A stretch of 64,000 bases of DNA from Haloarculaceae archaeon H-GB1-1. GTDB taxonomy: Archaea; Halobacteriota; Halobacteria; Halobacteriales; Haloarculaceae. The DNA is taken from assembly GCA_029688825.1 (NCBI GenBank), contig JARUKX010000019.1:1-64000 (forward strand). Reading direction: 5' to 3'. Of this stretch, positions 8,513 to 16,947 are shown in pieces; the stretch's first letter is position 1; each line of letters starts with the position of its first letter. Both the position numbers and the translations under genes were made by a program. Under the pieces are notes generated by a model. The model did not search any database and was not told where the DNA came from. It saw only the letters and a program-made list of their open reading frames with translations.

Positions 8513-9271
8513 TTATGCCAGTTCGGACTCGATTTCTTCGATAACTCCCAACAACTCCTCCGAGGTCCTGGTTTCGATCCGCTCGTTCGTCAGTCGGTAC
8601 GTCGGGCCGTCGACGGCGAGCGAGCCGAGGACGCTCCCGTCGGATCTGTTTATGGTGGCGCTCACGCTCCGGAGTCCCTCGCGTTCCTCCTCATCGTTGA
8701 TGGCGTAGCCGCGTTCGCGGATGACGTCGAGTTCCTCCATGAGAGCCGCCTTCTCGGTAATCGTGTTGTCGGTCAGTTCGGGCAGTCCCCACTGGTCGAT
8801 TATCTGCTCGATACGCCGCTCTGGCATCTCCGCGAGCATCACCTTTCCGCCGGCAGTCGCGTGCAGGTACAGGTACTGCCCGATCTGGAAGTCGGTCATC
8901 GCGTCCCCGCCAATGTTGTGATACACCACGACGAGTCGCCCGTTCTCCTCCACGGAGAAGTCTATTTCCTCCGCGACCCTATCGGCGAGTTCCTGGGCCT
9001 TCGCCCGTACCACATCGTAAGCCGGTTCCTGGCGCTTCGCGTACTCGGCGTGTGAGAGGAATCGAAGGCCGATTTGGTACTCGCCGTCGGACTTGACGAG
9101 GTATCCGGCCTTCTCCAGGGTGTTCAGGTGGTAGTAGAGGGTACTCTTCGAAAGGTCGAGCTCCGACCGGAGTTCCGTGAAAGCCGCACCGCCCAGGTCC
9201 TGTACCGTCTGGACGAGTGAAAGCGACGTCTCCGTCGTCTTGAGCGTCCGCGGACCGTCGTCGTCTGTCAT
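8513..9271 (-). CDS. IclR family transcriptional regulator (first)
   Basis: This 252-residue regulator has an N-terminal winged helix (SKSTLYYHLNTLEKAGYL, residues about 41-58) and a C-terminal GAF-like effector domain that ends with the family segment GSLAVDGPTYRL. IclR proteins bind palindromic operators and respond to small carbon compounds. It lies just upstream of the racemase-importer operon in the same direction. Its own promoter has a TATA (ACTTATC, about 9297-9303) abutted by the palindrome GTTCGCATATTGCGAAC, which suggests autoregulation. The two similar palindromes in front of the racemase make that operon its probable target. Confidence 0.92.
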   Translation of the reverse strand: MTDDDGPRTLKTTETSLSLVQTVQDLGGAAFTELRSELDLSKSTLYYHLNTLEKAGYLVKSDGEYQIGLRFLSHAEYAKRQEPAYDVVRAKAQELADRVAEEIDFSVEENGRLVVVYHNIGGDAMTDFQIGQYLYLHATAGGKVMLAEMPERRIEQIIDQWGLPELTDNTITEKAALMEELDVIRERGYAINDEEEREGLRSVSATINRSDGSVLGSLAVDGPTYRLTNERIETRTSEELLGVIEEIESELA

Positions 9272-9303
9272 AGCAGGCGATTTCTCGCGGACGGTGATAA
9301 GTA

Positions 9304-9320
9304 GTTCGCATATTGCGAAC
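9304..9320. promoter_or_regulatory. 17-bp palindrome at the first IclR promoter
   Basis: GTTCGCATATTGCGAAC has perfect 7-bp arms around a 3-bp centre and lies directly upstream of the probable TATA box of the IclR gene that starts at 9271. It is the best-formed member of a set of GTTC-N9-GAAC palindromes in this window. Confidence 0.65.
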
Positions 9321-9666
9321 CCCGTGTCGAGCGGCGAGTTCGGCCACCTCGCCTCGGCGGTTTACTTGCTGTCGACGGTTCGAACCCCAATGGTGCACGC
9401 GATAGCAGGGTCACATCGCCAGAACGCGACTCGCACTAAGTCTGTTTCGAGCGATGCGTTCAGTCGGTATCTCCGTCACTCGTGGCCGCGCGGCCTGGAA
9501 CTGCGTCGCCGGACGCGGAGCTAAACCACGGCGAATACATCACTACGGGTACCCGTAAATCACATGCCGCGATATCAAATCACCAGGTGCGCCGTTCGAG
9601 CGGAAACGGCGAAGACACGGGGAGTCCACCATCTCGTAGCGGGCCTTCGTACCGGGTGAGCGAGGG
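9321..9666. other. Gene-free stretch between two IclR genes
   Basis: I see no supported gene. GGTTCGAACCCC at 9377-9388 looks like a tRNA T-loop but has no accompanying acceptor or D-arm. The rest is of ordinary base composition. It is probably the 3' end and terminator zone of the second IclR gene. Confidence 0.4.
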
Positions 9667-10428
9667 TCACTGGGACAACGTCGCCTCGAACGACTCGATT
9701 TCGTCCAGCAGGAGATCGGCGATCTCGCCGTCGATGCGGTCCATCGTGAACCGGTAGGTCGGTCCCGAGACAGAGATGGCACCGAGAACGGAGCCGTCGT
9801 GGTCGTGGACGACGGCGCTCACGCTCCGCAATCCCTCCATGAGTTCCTCGTCGTTGACCGCGTACCCCTGCTCCCGAACCGTCCGGAGTTCGGCGAATAG
9901 CGCCTCCCGATCCGTGGTCGAGTGGGGCGTCTCCTGCGGTAGTCCCCATGTATCGAGTATCTGATCGATTTGGTCGTCTACCATCTCAGCTAGAATCGCC
10001 TTTCCCGCCGACGTGTTGGTCATGTAGAGGTGGCTGCCCTCGAGGAAGCCCGTGTTCGGTCCGCTCCCGACGGACTGGCTGAGGACGACGAGTCGCCCGT
10101 TCTCCTCGACGGCGAAGTCCGCCTCCGCTGACGTCCGCTCGGCGAGGTCCTGCAGTGGTTGGTCGATGGTCTCGTAGGCCCGTTTTCGACGCTTCGCGCG
10201 GGCACCGTGTGTGAGGAACGTCAGCCCCACGTCGTACTCGTCGCCCTCCTGAACCACGTATCCCCTGCTCGCGAGGGTGTTGAGGTGGTAGTAGAGGGTG
10301 CTCTTCGGAGCGTCGACGGAGTCCGCGAGGTCAGCGAGGGTCGCGCCGTCGAGGTCGTGGAGTGCCTGTACGACGTCGAGCGTCGTCTCGACGGCGTCGA
10401 GTGTCCGGCCGTCGTCTCCCAGTCCCAT
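9667..10428 (-). CDS. IclR family transcriptional regulator (second)
   Basis: This 253-residue protein parallels the first IclR gene: winged helix with PKSTLYYHLNTLASRGYV, effector domain with VVLSQSVGSGP, and the end segment GAISVSGPTYRFTMDR. The two regulators are clearly paralogous. A TTAACG TATA-like element at 10453-10458 is immediately preceded, in minus-strand sense, by an inverted repeat GACGCC-N7-GGCGTC at 10462-10480. This differs from the GTTC-type operator, so the two regulators probably read different sites. Targets may include the FAD oxidases at 11307-13693. Confidence 0.92.
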   Translation of the reverse strand: MGLGDDGRTLDAVETTLDVVQALHDLDGATLADLADSVDAPKSTLYYHLNTLASRGYVVQEGDEYDVGLTFLTHGARAKRRKRAYETIDQPLQDLAERTSAEADFAVEENGRLVVLSQSVGSGPNTGFLEGSHLYMTNTSAGKAILAEMVDDQIDQILDTWGLPQETPHSTTDREALFAELRTVREQGYAVNDEELMEGLRSVSAVVHDHDGSVLGAISVSGPTYRFTMDRIDGEIADLLLDEIESFEATLSQ

Positions 10429-10461
10429 GGGTGTGCATACGCAGTCGGGTCCTTAACGGTT

Positions 10462-10480
10462 GACGCCGTTCCGAGGCGTC
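10462..10480. promoter_or_regulatory. Inverted repeat at the second IclR promoter
   Basis: GACGCC-GTTCCGA-GGCGTC (19 bp) lies directly upstream of the TTAACG element that serves the IclR gene starting at 10428. The placement matches the palindromes at the other two IclR promoters, but the half-site is different. Confidence 0.5.
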
Positions 10481-10576
10481 CAGTCGGATGAGGGGGAGCG
10501 ACGACCGAGACCAACAAGACAGACACCAAGAATACAACCTATTCTGAGATCTGGGCGGGTCGAGTCCGCCGAGCAG

Positions 10577-11044
10577 CTACCACTGGTCCCGCGGCGGTGG
10601 GTCGGCTCCTCGATCCCACGGGCAGGACAGACCAGCAGTTCCTCGCCGTCACGGACCTCGGGACGCATGCCTTCGTGGCCACAGCAGGGACACGCCCGCG
10701 GGACGCGAACCCCGCCGTCGTCGCGCGGCGCGCCGAGCGCGACGAGCACGAGTTCGATGTCGGCGGCGTTCCAGCCGGACTGGTACTCGCCGGGCGCGAA
10801 CCGGATGGCTTCCCCGGCGTCGACGGCGATGCGCTCCGACGCAGTCTCGAAGGTCGCCGTCCCGTCGAGGACGACGAACAACTCCTCCTGCTCGGTGTAG
10901 GTCTGGAGGCCGCTGGAGAGACGGTCGCCCTGTTCCAGTCGATACCAGTTGAGCGCAACGTCCGCCAGGCCCAGTTCCGCGGTGAGTTTCCGACCGTCGA
11001 CCCGCTCTGGCGGACGTCAGGTCCGAGACGGCGACGCTGTCCAT
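10577..11044 (-). pseudogene. Cupin-domain protein, frameshifted
   Basis: The plausible ATG at 11044 gives about a dozen residues (MDSVAVSDL) and then the frame becomes non-protein-like. The next frame reads ERVDGRKLTAELGLADVALN and continues into a clear cupin with FVVLDGTATFET, FAPGEYQSGW and a zinc-ribbon-like CPCCGHE. A one-base shift near 11015 is needed to join the halves. A second shift near 10610 may restore a natural end (PPPRDQW then a stop at 10577-10579); without it the frame runs to 10453 with an unlikely tail that overlaps the IclR promoter. This is either a decaying gene or a sequencing error. Intact homologues are small metal-binding cupins of unknown substrate. Confidence 0.6.
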
Positions 11045-11266
11045 GCCGGGGACTACTCTCGTGGTCGACAAAACGTCTGGGTCGGGGTTGACAGCGGGCA
11101 CGACAACGGGACGGACGAGTCTGACAGACGGGGAAACACAGTCCTCGACCGACCGATCCGAATTCTGTATCCCAGTATTCGGTTTACTATTTAAGTAGCC
11201 GACGGTGATTCCCCGATGTCGAACTGCCGGCCGAACGAGGCGACCCCGCAGCCACCAAAAACTCTA

Positions 11267-11281
11267 TGCTATGCCATAGCA
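11267..11281. promoter_or_regulatory. 15-bp palindrome upstream of the FAD oxidase pair
   Basis: TGCTATG-C-CATAGCA is a perfect inverted repeat 25 bp before the ATG at 11307, downstream of an AT-rich TTTACTATTTAAG promoter-like stretch at about 11182-11194. It falls where a repressor would block initiation. Confidence 0.5.
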
Positions 11282-11306
11282 ATATGGGACACGAGGTTCG
11301 ATAGCG

Positions 11307-12494
11307 ATGGATGTACTCATCATCGGTGGCGGAGCCACCGGCGCGAGCGCCGCGTGGCAGCTCTCGGAGCGGGACGACGTCGACGTCACCCTGTGCGAGC
11401 AGGGCGGCAACGTCGGCCACGGAAGCACACCGCGTGCCGCGGGTGGAATTCGGTCGATGTACTCCACTCCCGTGCACGTCGAACTGTCGAAGTTGGCCAT
11501 CGAGACGTGGCAGACCTTCGAGGAGGACTACGGCGTCGAGGTGGACTACAAGAACACGGGCTATCTCTTCGGCGTGACGAACAGGACCCAGTACGAGCAG
11601 TTGCGCCAGGACGTCTGGGTGCAGAACAACCACGGCGTGCCCACGGAACTCCTGGACCCGGAGGCCGCGTCCGAGCACCTCGACGGCCTCGACACCGACC
11701 GCTACATGGCCGTCGCGTGGAATCCGATGGACGGGTTCGCGGACCCCCACGCCGCGCTGATGGCGTACACGCGACTCGCCCGCGAGAACGGGGCGCAGAT
11801 ACTGACCGACCACGAGGTGACCGACCTCCGGCAGGACCCGACCGGACGCGTCCGCGGCGTCGAGGTGAACGGTGGCGAAAAAGAACTCGACGCGGACTAC
11901 GTGGTCAACGCCGCGGGGCCGTGGGGCCACCGCGTGGCGGCGATGGCGGACGTCGAGATCCCCATCACGCCGAAGAAGCGCCACGGGGCGATGGTCGAAC
12001 CCGAGCGGCAGGTGCCGACCGACGCGCCGTTGCACATCGACCTGGATTCGGGCGTGTACTACCGCCCGTGGGACGAGGAGCAAGCGCTCCTCGGCGGCCA
12101 CTTCCAGCCGGACGACCCCACGGTCGACCCCGACGACCCCAACTCCTACGAGGACACCACGGACATGGACTGGGCGGCCGCCGCGATGGAGGCCGCCGCA
12201 GAGACGGCCGACTACTTCGGGATGGACACCCGCATCGTGCGCGGCTGGTCCGGCGTCTACGCCATCACGCCGTCGAACCACCCCATCATCGAGGAGAGCG
12301 TCCCCGGGTTCGTCAACGACGTCGGCCACTCCGGGCGGGCGTTCATGCAGTCGCCCGCGACCGGGCGGATAGTGACCGAGATCGTCACCGAAGGCGAGGC
12401 GAAATCGGTCGACACGACCGCGCTGCGCACCGACGACGGCAAGGACACCAGAGGGATGCTCCCCATCCCCTACACCGCGGACATGTACGACTGA
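11307..12494 (+). CDS. DAO-family FAD-dependent oxidoreductase (sarcosine oxidase / amine oxidase-like), first
   Basis: This 395-residue soluble flavoprotein has the dinucleotide motif LIIGGGATGASAAW at residues 4-17 and GSTPRAAGGIRSMYS next to the flavin. The C-terminal GWSGVYAITPSNHP and GHSGRAFMQSPATGRI complete the FAD site. The length fits monomeric sarcosine oxidase or the beta subunit of heteromeric sarcosine/proline dehydrogenases. It probably oxidises a secondary or tertiary amine such as sarcosine, N-methylproline or proline. It starts 2 bp before the next FAD oxidase gene begins on its stop side and is surely cotranscribed with it. The substrate cannot be assigned from sequence. 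Confidence 0.85.
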   Translation: MDVLIIGGGATGASAAWQLSERDDVDVTLCEQGGNVGHGSTPRAAGGIRSMYSTPVHVELSKLAIETWQTFEEDYGVEVDYKNTGYLFGVTNRTQYEQLRQDVWVQNNHGVPTELLDPEAASEHLDGLDTDRYMAVAWNPMDGFADPHAALMAYTRLARENGAQILTDHEVTDLRQDPTGRVRGVEVNGGEKELDADYVVNAAGPWGHRVAAMADVEIPITPKKRHGAMVEPERQVPTDAPLHIDLDSGVYYRPWDEEQALLGGHFQPDDPTVDPDDPNSYEDTTDMDWAAAAMEAAAETADYFGMDTRIVRGWSGVYAITPSNHPIIEESVPGFVNDVGHSGRAFMQSPATGRIVTEIVTEGEAKSVDTTALRTDDGKDTRGMLPIPYTADMYD

Positions 12495-12496
12495 CC

Positions 12497-13693
12497 ATGG
12501 GACTGACTGACCTACCCGACCGCGCGGACGTGGTCGTCGTCGGCGGCGGCATCATGGGCGCGAGTACGGCGTACTTCCTCACCGAGGCGACCGACCGGGA
12601 CGTACTCGTCCTGGAGAAGGACGAGATCGCCAGCGGATCGACGGGCGACTCCTCGGCGATCATCCGACACCACTACGGACCGAGCGAGATCTACGCCAGA
12701 ACTGCGGCGTGGAGCCACGACTTCTACCGCGCGTTCGAGGAGCGGACCGGCGAGGCCATCGCGTACGCACCGAATCCGATGGTCCGCTTCGCCACCGAGG
12801 GGACGCCGAGCGGCGACTACGTCGAGGCCGGTGCCGACGTGCTCCGCGCGCTCGACCTGCCGGTGTCGCGACACGAGGGCGACGAACTCGACGCGGCGTA
12901 CCCCATGCTGGAACTCGACGACATCGACTTCGCGGTGAGCGACGACGACTCGGCGTACTCCGACGGGACCGACGTCGCCGGCGGCTTCGCCCGCGCTGCA
13001 CAGAACCAGGGCGCGACCGTCGTCACCGGCGTCGCCGTGACGGACGTGCTCGTCGAGGACGAAGCCATCGCGGGGGTCGAGACGGACGAAGGGACCGTCG
13101 AGGCCGACGAGGTGGTACTCGCCGCCGGGCCGTGGACGCCGCGACTCGCCGCGACCGTGGGACTCGACGTTCCCATCGAACCCATGCGCGAGCAAGTGGT
13201 CATCCTCGACCCGCCCGCCGACTTCAGCGAGGAGTCGCTGCCAGACCTCCCGTCGGGCGGCCCGCCCGGCGGCGACTGGTACCTGCGACCCGACTTCGGC
13301 GAGGGCGTCCTCGTCGCGACGCATCACACGGGCGGCGAGACCGACCCGGACACCTACGACCGGACCCCCGACCAGTCGACGTTGCTGGACCTCACCGAGA
13401 AGATCGGTGCCTTCGCGCCGGGGCTGGCCGAGGCCGGCGTCCAGGGCCAGTACTGCGGCGTCTACTCGACGACGCCGGACCACGACTTCGTCATCGACCA
13501 GGCCGGACCGGACGGCTGTTACCTCGCCTGTGGCTTCTCGGGGCACGGCTTCAAGCACGCCCCCGCCGTCGGACGGCTCGTGACAGACCTCGTGACCGGA
13601 GCCGAGTCCTCGCTCGTCGACGTGGAGTTCTTCGCGCTCGACCGATTCGAGGACGACCCCACCGGGCACGGCGTGCCGGACGACAAGATCTGA
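12497..13693 (+). CDS. DAO-family FAD-dependent oxidoreductase (sarcosine oxidase-like), second
   Basis: This 398-residue paralogue of the preceding gene has VVVVGGGIMGASTAYFL near the N terminus, GSTGDSSAIIRHHY by the flavin, and GVYSTTPDHDFVID and GFSGHGFKHAPAVGRL at the C terminus. It begins 2 bp after the first oxidase stops. Tandem pairs like this may form a heteromer or act on consecutive demethylation products. The downstream 950 bp are gene-free. Confidence 0.85.
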   Translation: MGLTDLPDRADVVVVGGGIMGASTAYFLTEATDRDVLVLEKDEIASGSTGDSSAIIRHHYGPSEIYARTAAWSHDFYRAFEERTGEAIAYAPNPMVRFATEGTPSGDYVEAGADVLRALDLPVSRHEGDELDAAYPMLELDDIDFAVSDDDSAYSDGTDVAGGFARAAQNQGATVVTGVAVTDVLVEDEAIAGVETDEGTVEADEVVLAAGPWTPRLAATVGLDVPIEPMREQVVILDPPADFSEESLPDLPSGGPPGGDWYLRPDFGEGVLVATHHTGGETDPDTYDRTPDQSTLLDLTEKIGAFAPGLAEAGVQGQYCGVYSTTPDHDFVIDQAGPDGCYLACGFSGHGFKHAPAVGRLVTDLVTGAESSLVDVEFFALDRFEDDPTGHGVPDDKI

Positions 13694-14647
13694 GCCGGCA
13701 CTTCCGTTCGACCTGATCGAACGGAATCGCGATTCGACTGCCGAACCTGGCCGTCGAAATGGGCCGAGCCTCGCAATTTCTGGTGCGAGCTGGTTCGAAC
13801 ACCACACCAGCGCCTCGGACGCGTATCGCGAAAGATCGGCACACTGTTCGACGTGGTCGAATCAAGACCTGCGCGTGGGCCGCCGACCGGCCTCCATTAC
13901 AGCCATATCTGTGTCAGTACCGGGGTCGCGTCGCTCCCGACGAGAGCAGGCAGCGTCACCAGCAGTCACCGTTCGACGTGGTCGAATGCAGCCGTGAACT
14001 GGGAGACTCGAACACCAGCCACCAAACTCCCGCGGCGAGTCGCGTGACGACGAGCGGTCCCGAGGAAGGAACGGCGCGTAGAATTACTAATCTTCAGTAC
14101 ATCATAAATTTACTATGTTTACATTTTCCGGACAGATGGCACCGAAGACGGCAAATCGAATATAGTCTGATAACCCACCTCTATTCCGTGATTCCTACTC
14201 CAGGCTAGTGCAGCCGCCAACGGCCCGACATCGGTTTGGATTGAACTAATAAGGGAATACAACCGCTATACCCACCGAATACACCAGATTGTCCACTCTC
14301 TGCCCGGGCCCACCTGCTATAATTTTTTAGTCTGATAGTAATTCGTTCAGATAATATCTCTGATATAGGTGGTTACGAAGCGGTGACGTCGATGCACGTC
14401 GACTTCCCGGCCGGACCGACGGACGTCGCGAAGCAGTCGCGTTCCAGGTCGGCCACACAAGATTTTTAGGCCCAGGGTCTGAAACAAGAGACAGCAGGCA
14501 CAACGGTGTGGCCACAAGCCCCATAGACGTCCTTCCCCAAGACGTGGAAGCTCCGGACTCGAGGAGACCACGGCCTGGTCACCACCGGTCTCCCGTCCGA
14601 AGTCATCACCAGCCCGCACCGGGTAGCCTGCACCTCTCCCTTCCCCC
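13694..14647. other. Long gene-free stretch between convergent genes, with three operator-like palindromes
   Basis: This 954-bp stretch is flanked by 3' ends and has no credible gene; its small frames have non-halophilic composition. It contains GTTCGACCTGATCGAAC at 13706-13722 and two copies of GTTCGACGTGGTCGAAT at 13846-13862 and 13971-13987. A distinctly AT-rich part runs from about 14080 to 14350. It may be the remains of a lost gene with its promoter, or carry a noncoding RNA. Confidence 0.55.
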
Positions 14648-15409
14648 TTATTCCTCGTCGCCGAGAGCGCGTCGCTCGTGACGCACCTGTCCGGCGTACG
14701 CGTCGGCGACTGTCTCCAGTATCTCCTCGCCAGCCTCCGGTGTCGCGTGCGCAGGGTCGCCGAGGACGCCCGATTCCGTGACGTCGTCGAACCCCTCGTT
14801 GACCAGTTCGGCCCGGGAGTCGAGGGTTTCGGGTCCCGCGACGGCGCGGTCCTCGTGGACGAGAGCGGACCGAATCGCCGCCATCGCAGCGGTCTCGGTG
14901 GCCCCCGCGTGGACGACCGGCTCCTCGTAGTCGATACCGGCGCGCTGGAGCCCCTCGTTCAGCAGGTCCATGTAGCGGTCGAGGTTCGCGATGGGCACGA
15001 CCGCCGCGTCGAGGTCGCGGGCGAGTTCGGGCGCGGCGGCGTTGACCGGCGGGAAGTTCCCGCCGTGGCTCGGCAGGAGGACGACGTACTCGAAGCCGTG
15101 GCGGTCGAGCGAGCGGACGTAGCCCGACAGGAGGGCGGTCAGGGCGTCGCTGTCGATGGAGATGGTGCCCGGGAAGTCGGCGTGGTCGTGCGAGCAGCCC
15201 ACCGGAATCGCCGGCGCGACGAGCGCATCGCCGAGTCGCTCCGCGACGCGGCGGGCGATCTCCGTCCCGATCATCGTGTCGGTCCCCAGCGGGAGGTGCG
15301 GGCCGTGCTGTTCGGTCGCTCCGATCGGAACGAGGACGGTTCGGCGTCCCCCGAGCACCGCGTTGCCCACCTCCTGCCACGTCAGTTCGTCCATGTCGAC
15401 GGTGTCCAT
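14648..15409 (-). CDS. mftE: Creatininase-family peptidase of the mycofactocin system (MftE)
   Basis: This 253-residue protein belongs to the creatininase amidohydrolase fold, with metal-binding ATEQHGPHLPLGTD and SHGGNFPPVN and a later AGATETAAM. In mycofactocin biosynthesis MftE cuts the MftC-modified MftA to release the C-terminal Val-Tyr-derived core. It is assigned as mftE rather than a generic creatininase because it is the last gene of an mftA-B-C-F-E series. ATG 15409 is chosen; a GTG at 15415 and an ATG at 15394 are alternatives. Confidence 0.9.
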   Translation of the reverse strand: MDTVDMDELTWQEVGNAVLGGRRTVLVPIGATEQHGPHLPLGTDTMIGTEIARRVAERLGDALVAPAIPVGCSHDHADFPGTISIDSDALTALLSGYVRSLDRHGFEYVVLLPSHGGNFPPVNAAAPELARDLDAAVVPIANLDRYMDLLNEGLQRAGIDYEEPVVHAGATETAAMAAIRSALVHEDRAVAGPETLDSRAELVNEGFDDVTESGVLGDPAHATPEAGEEILETVADAYAGQVRHERRALGDEE

Positions 15410-15448
15410 ACCCACAGCGAGGCGACGGGCGGCAAAATAGGTTGGCGA

Positions 15449-16942
15449 CTATAGCGCGAGCGCGAATCGGGTTCGCGGGGCGAGGTGTGCGACCGTGCGG
15501 TGCGTGACCGCGCCCCGGTAGGCACCCACCTGGTAGGCCAGCGCGTCGAGGACGTACCACCACGCGTATCGGAGCGGGTCGACGCGCGGCCGGTGGAGCA
15601 GGTAGTCCACGACGGCGGGGAACAGCAGACACCAGCCGACGACGAACAGGAGGGGTCCGGCCAGCGTCCCGAACCCGACGAGTCCGGCGAGTGCGGCGGC
15701 GACGGCACCGACGAGCGCGTAGTAGCGACCGAGTTCCGCGGCGAGCGCGTAGCTTCGGGAGAGAGCGCTCCGGCCCAGCGCGGCAACGAGCTTCGCGGGC
15801 GCGAACGCGCGCCGGGCGGCGACCAGTTCACTGGCCGGGCCGACCGTCAGGCCGACCGAGAGGACGGCGACCACGTCGAGACCCTCGACGGTCGGAGCCC
15901 GCTGGAGTGTCCCGAGGAGGGCCAGTGCGAGGACCCCGACGAGGGCGACGACGGGCACGGCGACGGTACTGGGGTGGCCGTACTCGCGAGCGAGGAGGGC
16001 CTCCGACCCGCCGTAGCTGACCCGCCGGCGAAGGAACTCCGGATTCCCCCCGTAGTCGTGCTCGACGACGCCCTCCGGGACGTACACCACGTCGTAACCG
16101 GCGTCGATGGCGCGCCAGCAGACGTCCACGTCCTCGGCGACGCTCCGGTCGGGGAACGGGATCGCCTCGAACACAGTCCGGCGGCCGACGAGGTTCGCCG
16201 TGGCGAGGTAGGGCGTCGCGCTCTCGCGGTCGACGCGCGCCGCCCGCGGCCCCATGTCCAGCGAGGAATGTGTGCCCTCGAAGGTATCGAGCGCGCGGTC
16301 GCCCGCTGGCCGGATTCGGCCGCCGACAACGTCGTGGGCCGCGAGACAGGGGACGAGGTCGGCGAGCCACGCGGGGCGCGGCCGGCAGTCCGCGTCGGTG
16401 AAGGCGACGACGTCGTGGCGCGCGGCCTCGACCCCGCGATTCCGGGACGCGCCGATACCGAGGGGGTCCGAAGCGGAGCCGACTGCGACGATGCGAGCCA
16501 CGCCGGACTCGCACAGTGGATGGCTTCTGACCGCGTCGCGGGTGCCGTCCGTCGACCCGTCGTCGACGACGACCACCTCGAACGTCGGATAGTCGAGGGC
16601 GGCGAGCGCGTCCAGACACGCCCCGATGGCGTCGGCTTCGTTCCGGACCGTGACGACCACCGAGACGGGCGGCCGATGGTCCGGGTCGCGTTCGGGTCGC
16701 CACTCGAGAAATCCCCGCGACTGCAACTGCGCGAACAGGCTGGCCGCGTGCTCGATCGCGACACCGGCCTCGGTGGCCGCGTCGCTCACGGAGCGAAACG
16801 TGTCAGAGCAAAGCGCGTCGAGGAGGCGAGTCGCGGTCTCGTTCAACCGCGTCGCCGCGAGCGGGCGCGGGCAGACGACCAGTCGGTCGCGTCGCCGAAC
16901 CGCCTCGCGAATCCGATACCGACCGGGCGTCTGGACCGTCAT
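15449..16942 (-). CDS. mftF: Mycofactocin glycosyltransferase (MftF)
   Basis: This 497-residue protein has three parts. Residues about 1-90 resemble a PqqD-like peptide-recognition fold (RLNETATRLLDAL). A family 2 glycosyltransferase follows, with VSVVVTVRNEADAIGACLDAL, VVVVDDGSTDGT, the DxD-type TDADCRPRP and AEDVDVCWRA. Several C-terminal hydrophobic segments anchor it in the membrane. MftF adds a glucose chain to the mycofactocin core in mycobacteria. It starts 5 bp after mftC ends. The start at 16942 is the first ATG after the mftC stop. Confidence 0.92.
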   Translation of the reverse strand: MTVQTPGRYRIREAVRRRDRLVVCPRPLAATRLNETATRLLDALCSDTFRSVSDAATEAGVAIEHAASLFAQLQSRGFLEWRPERDPDHRPPVSVVVTVRNEADAIGACLDALAALDYPTFEVVVVDDGSTDGTRDAVRSHPLCESGVARIVAVGSASDPLGIGASRNRGVEAARHDVVAFTDADCRPRPAWLADLVPCLAAHDVVGGRIRPAGDRALDTFEGTHSSLDMGPRAARVDRESATPYLATANLVGRRTVFEAIPFPDRSVAEDVDVCWRAIDAGYDVVYVPEGVVEHDYGGNPEFLRRRVSYGGSEALLAREYGHPSTVAVPVVALVGVLALALLGTLQRAPTVEGLDVVAVLSVGLTVGPASELVAARRAFAPAKLVAALGRSALSRSYALAAELGRYYALVGAVAAALAGLVGFGTLAGPLLFVVGWCLLFPAVVDYLLHRPRVDPLRYAWWYVLDALAYQVGAYRGAVTHRTVAHLAPRTRFALAL

Positions 16943-16947
16943 CTCGG

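Noticed and set aside
9377-9388. GGTTCGAACCCC, which looks like a tRNA T-loop.
   Set aside because: No D-arm, anticodon arm or matching acceptor stem lies at the right distance upstream; it is a short palindrome.
13759-14208. 150-codon plus-strand frame in the gene-free stretch.
   Set aside because: Basic and Cys/His-rich composition with no recognisable domain; it also runs through the AT-rich part and two palindromes.
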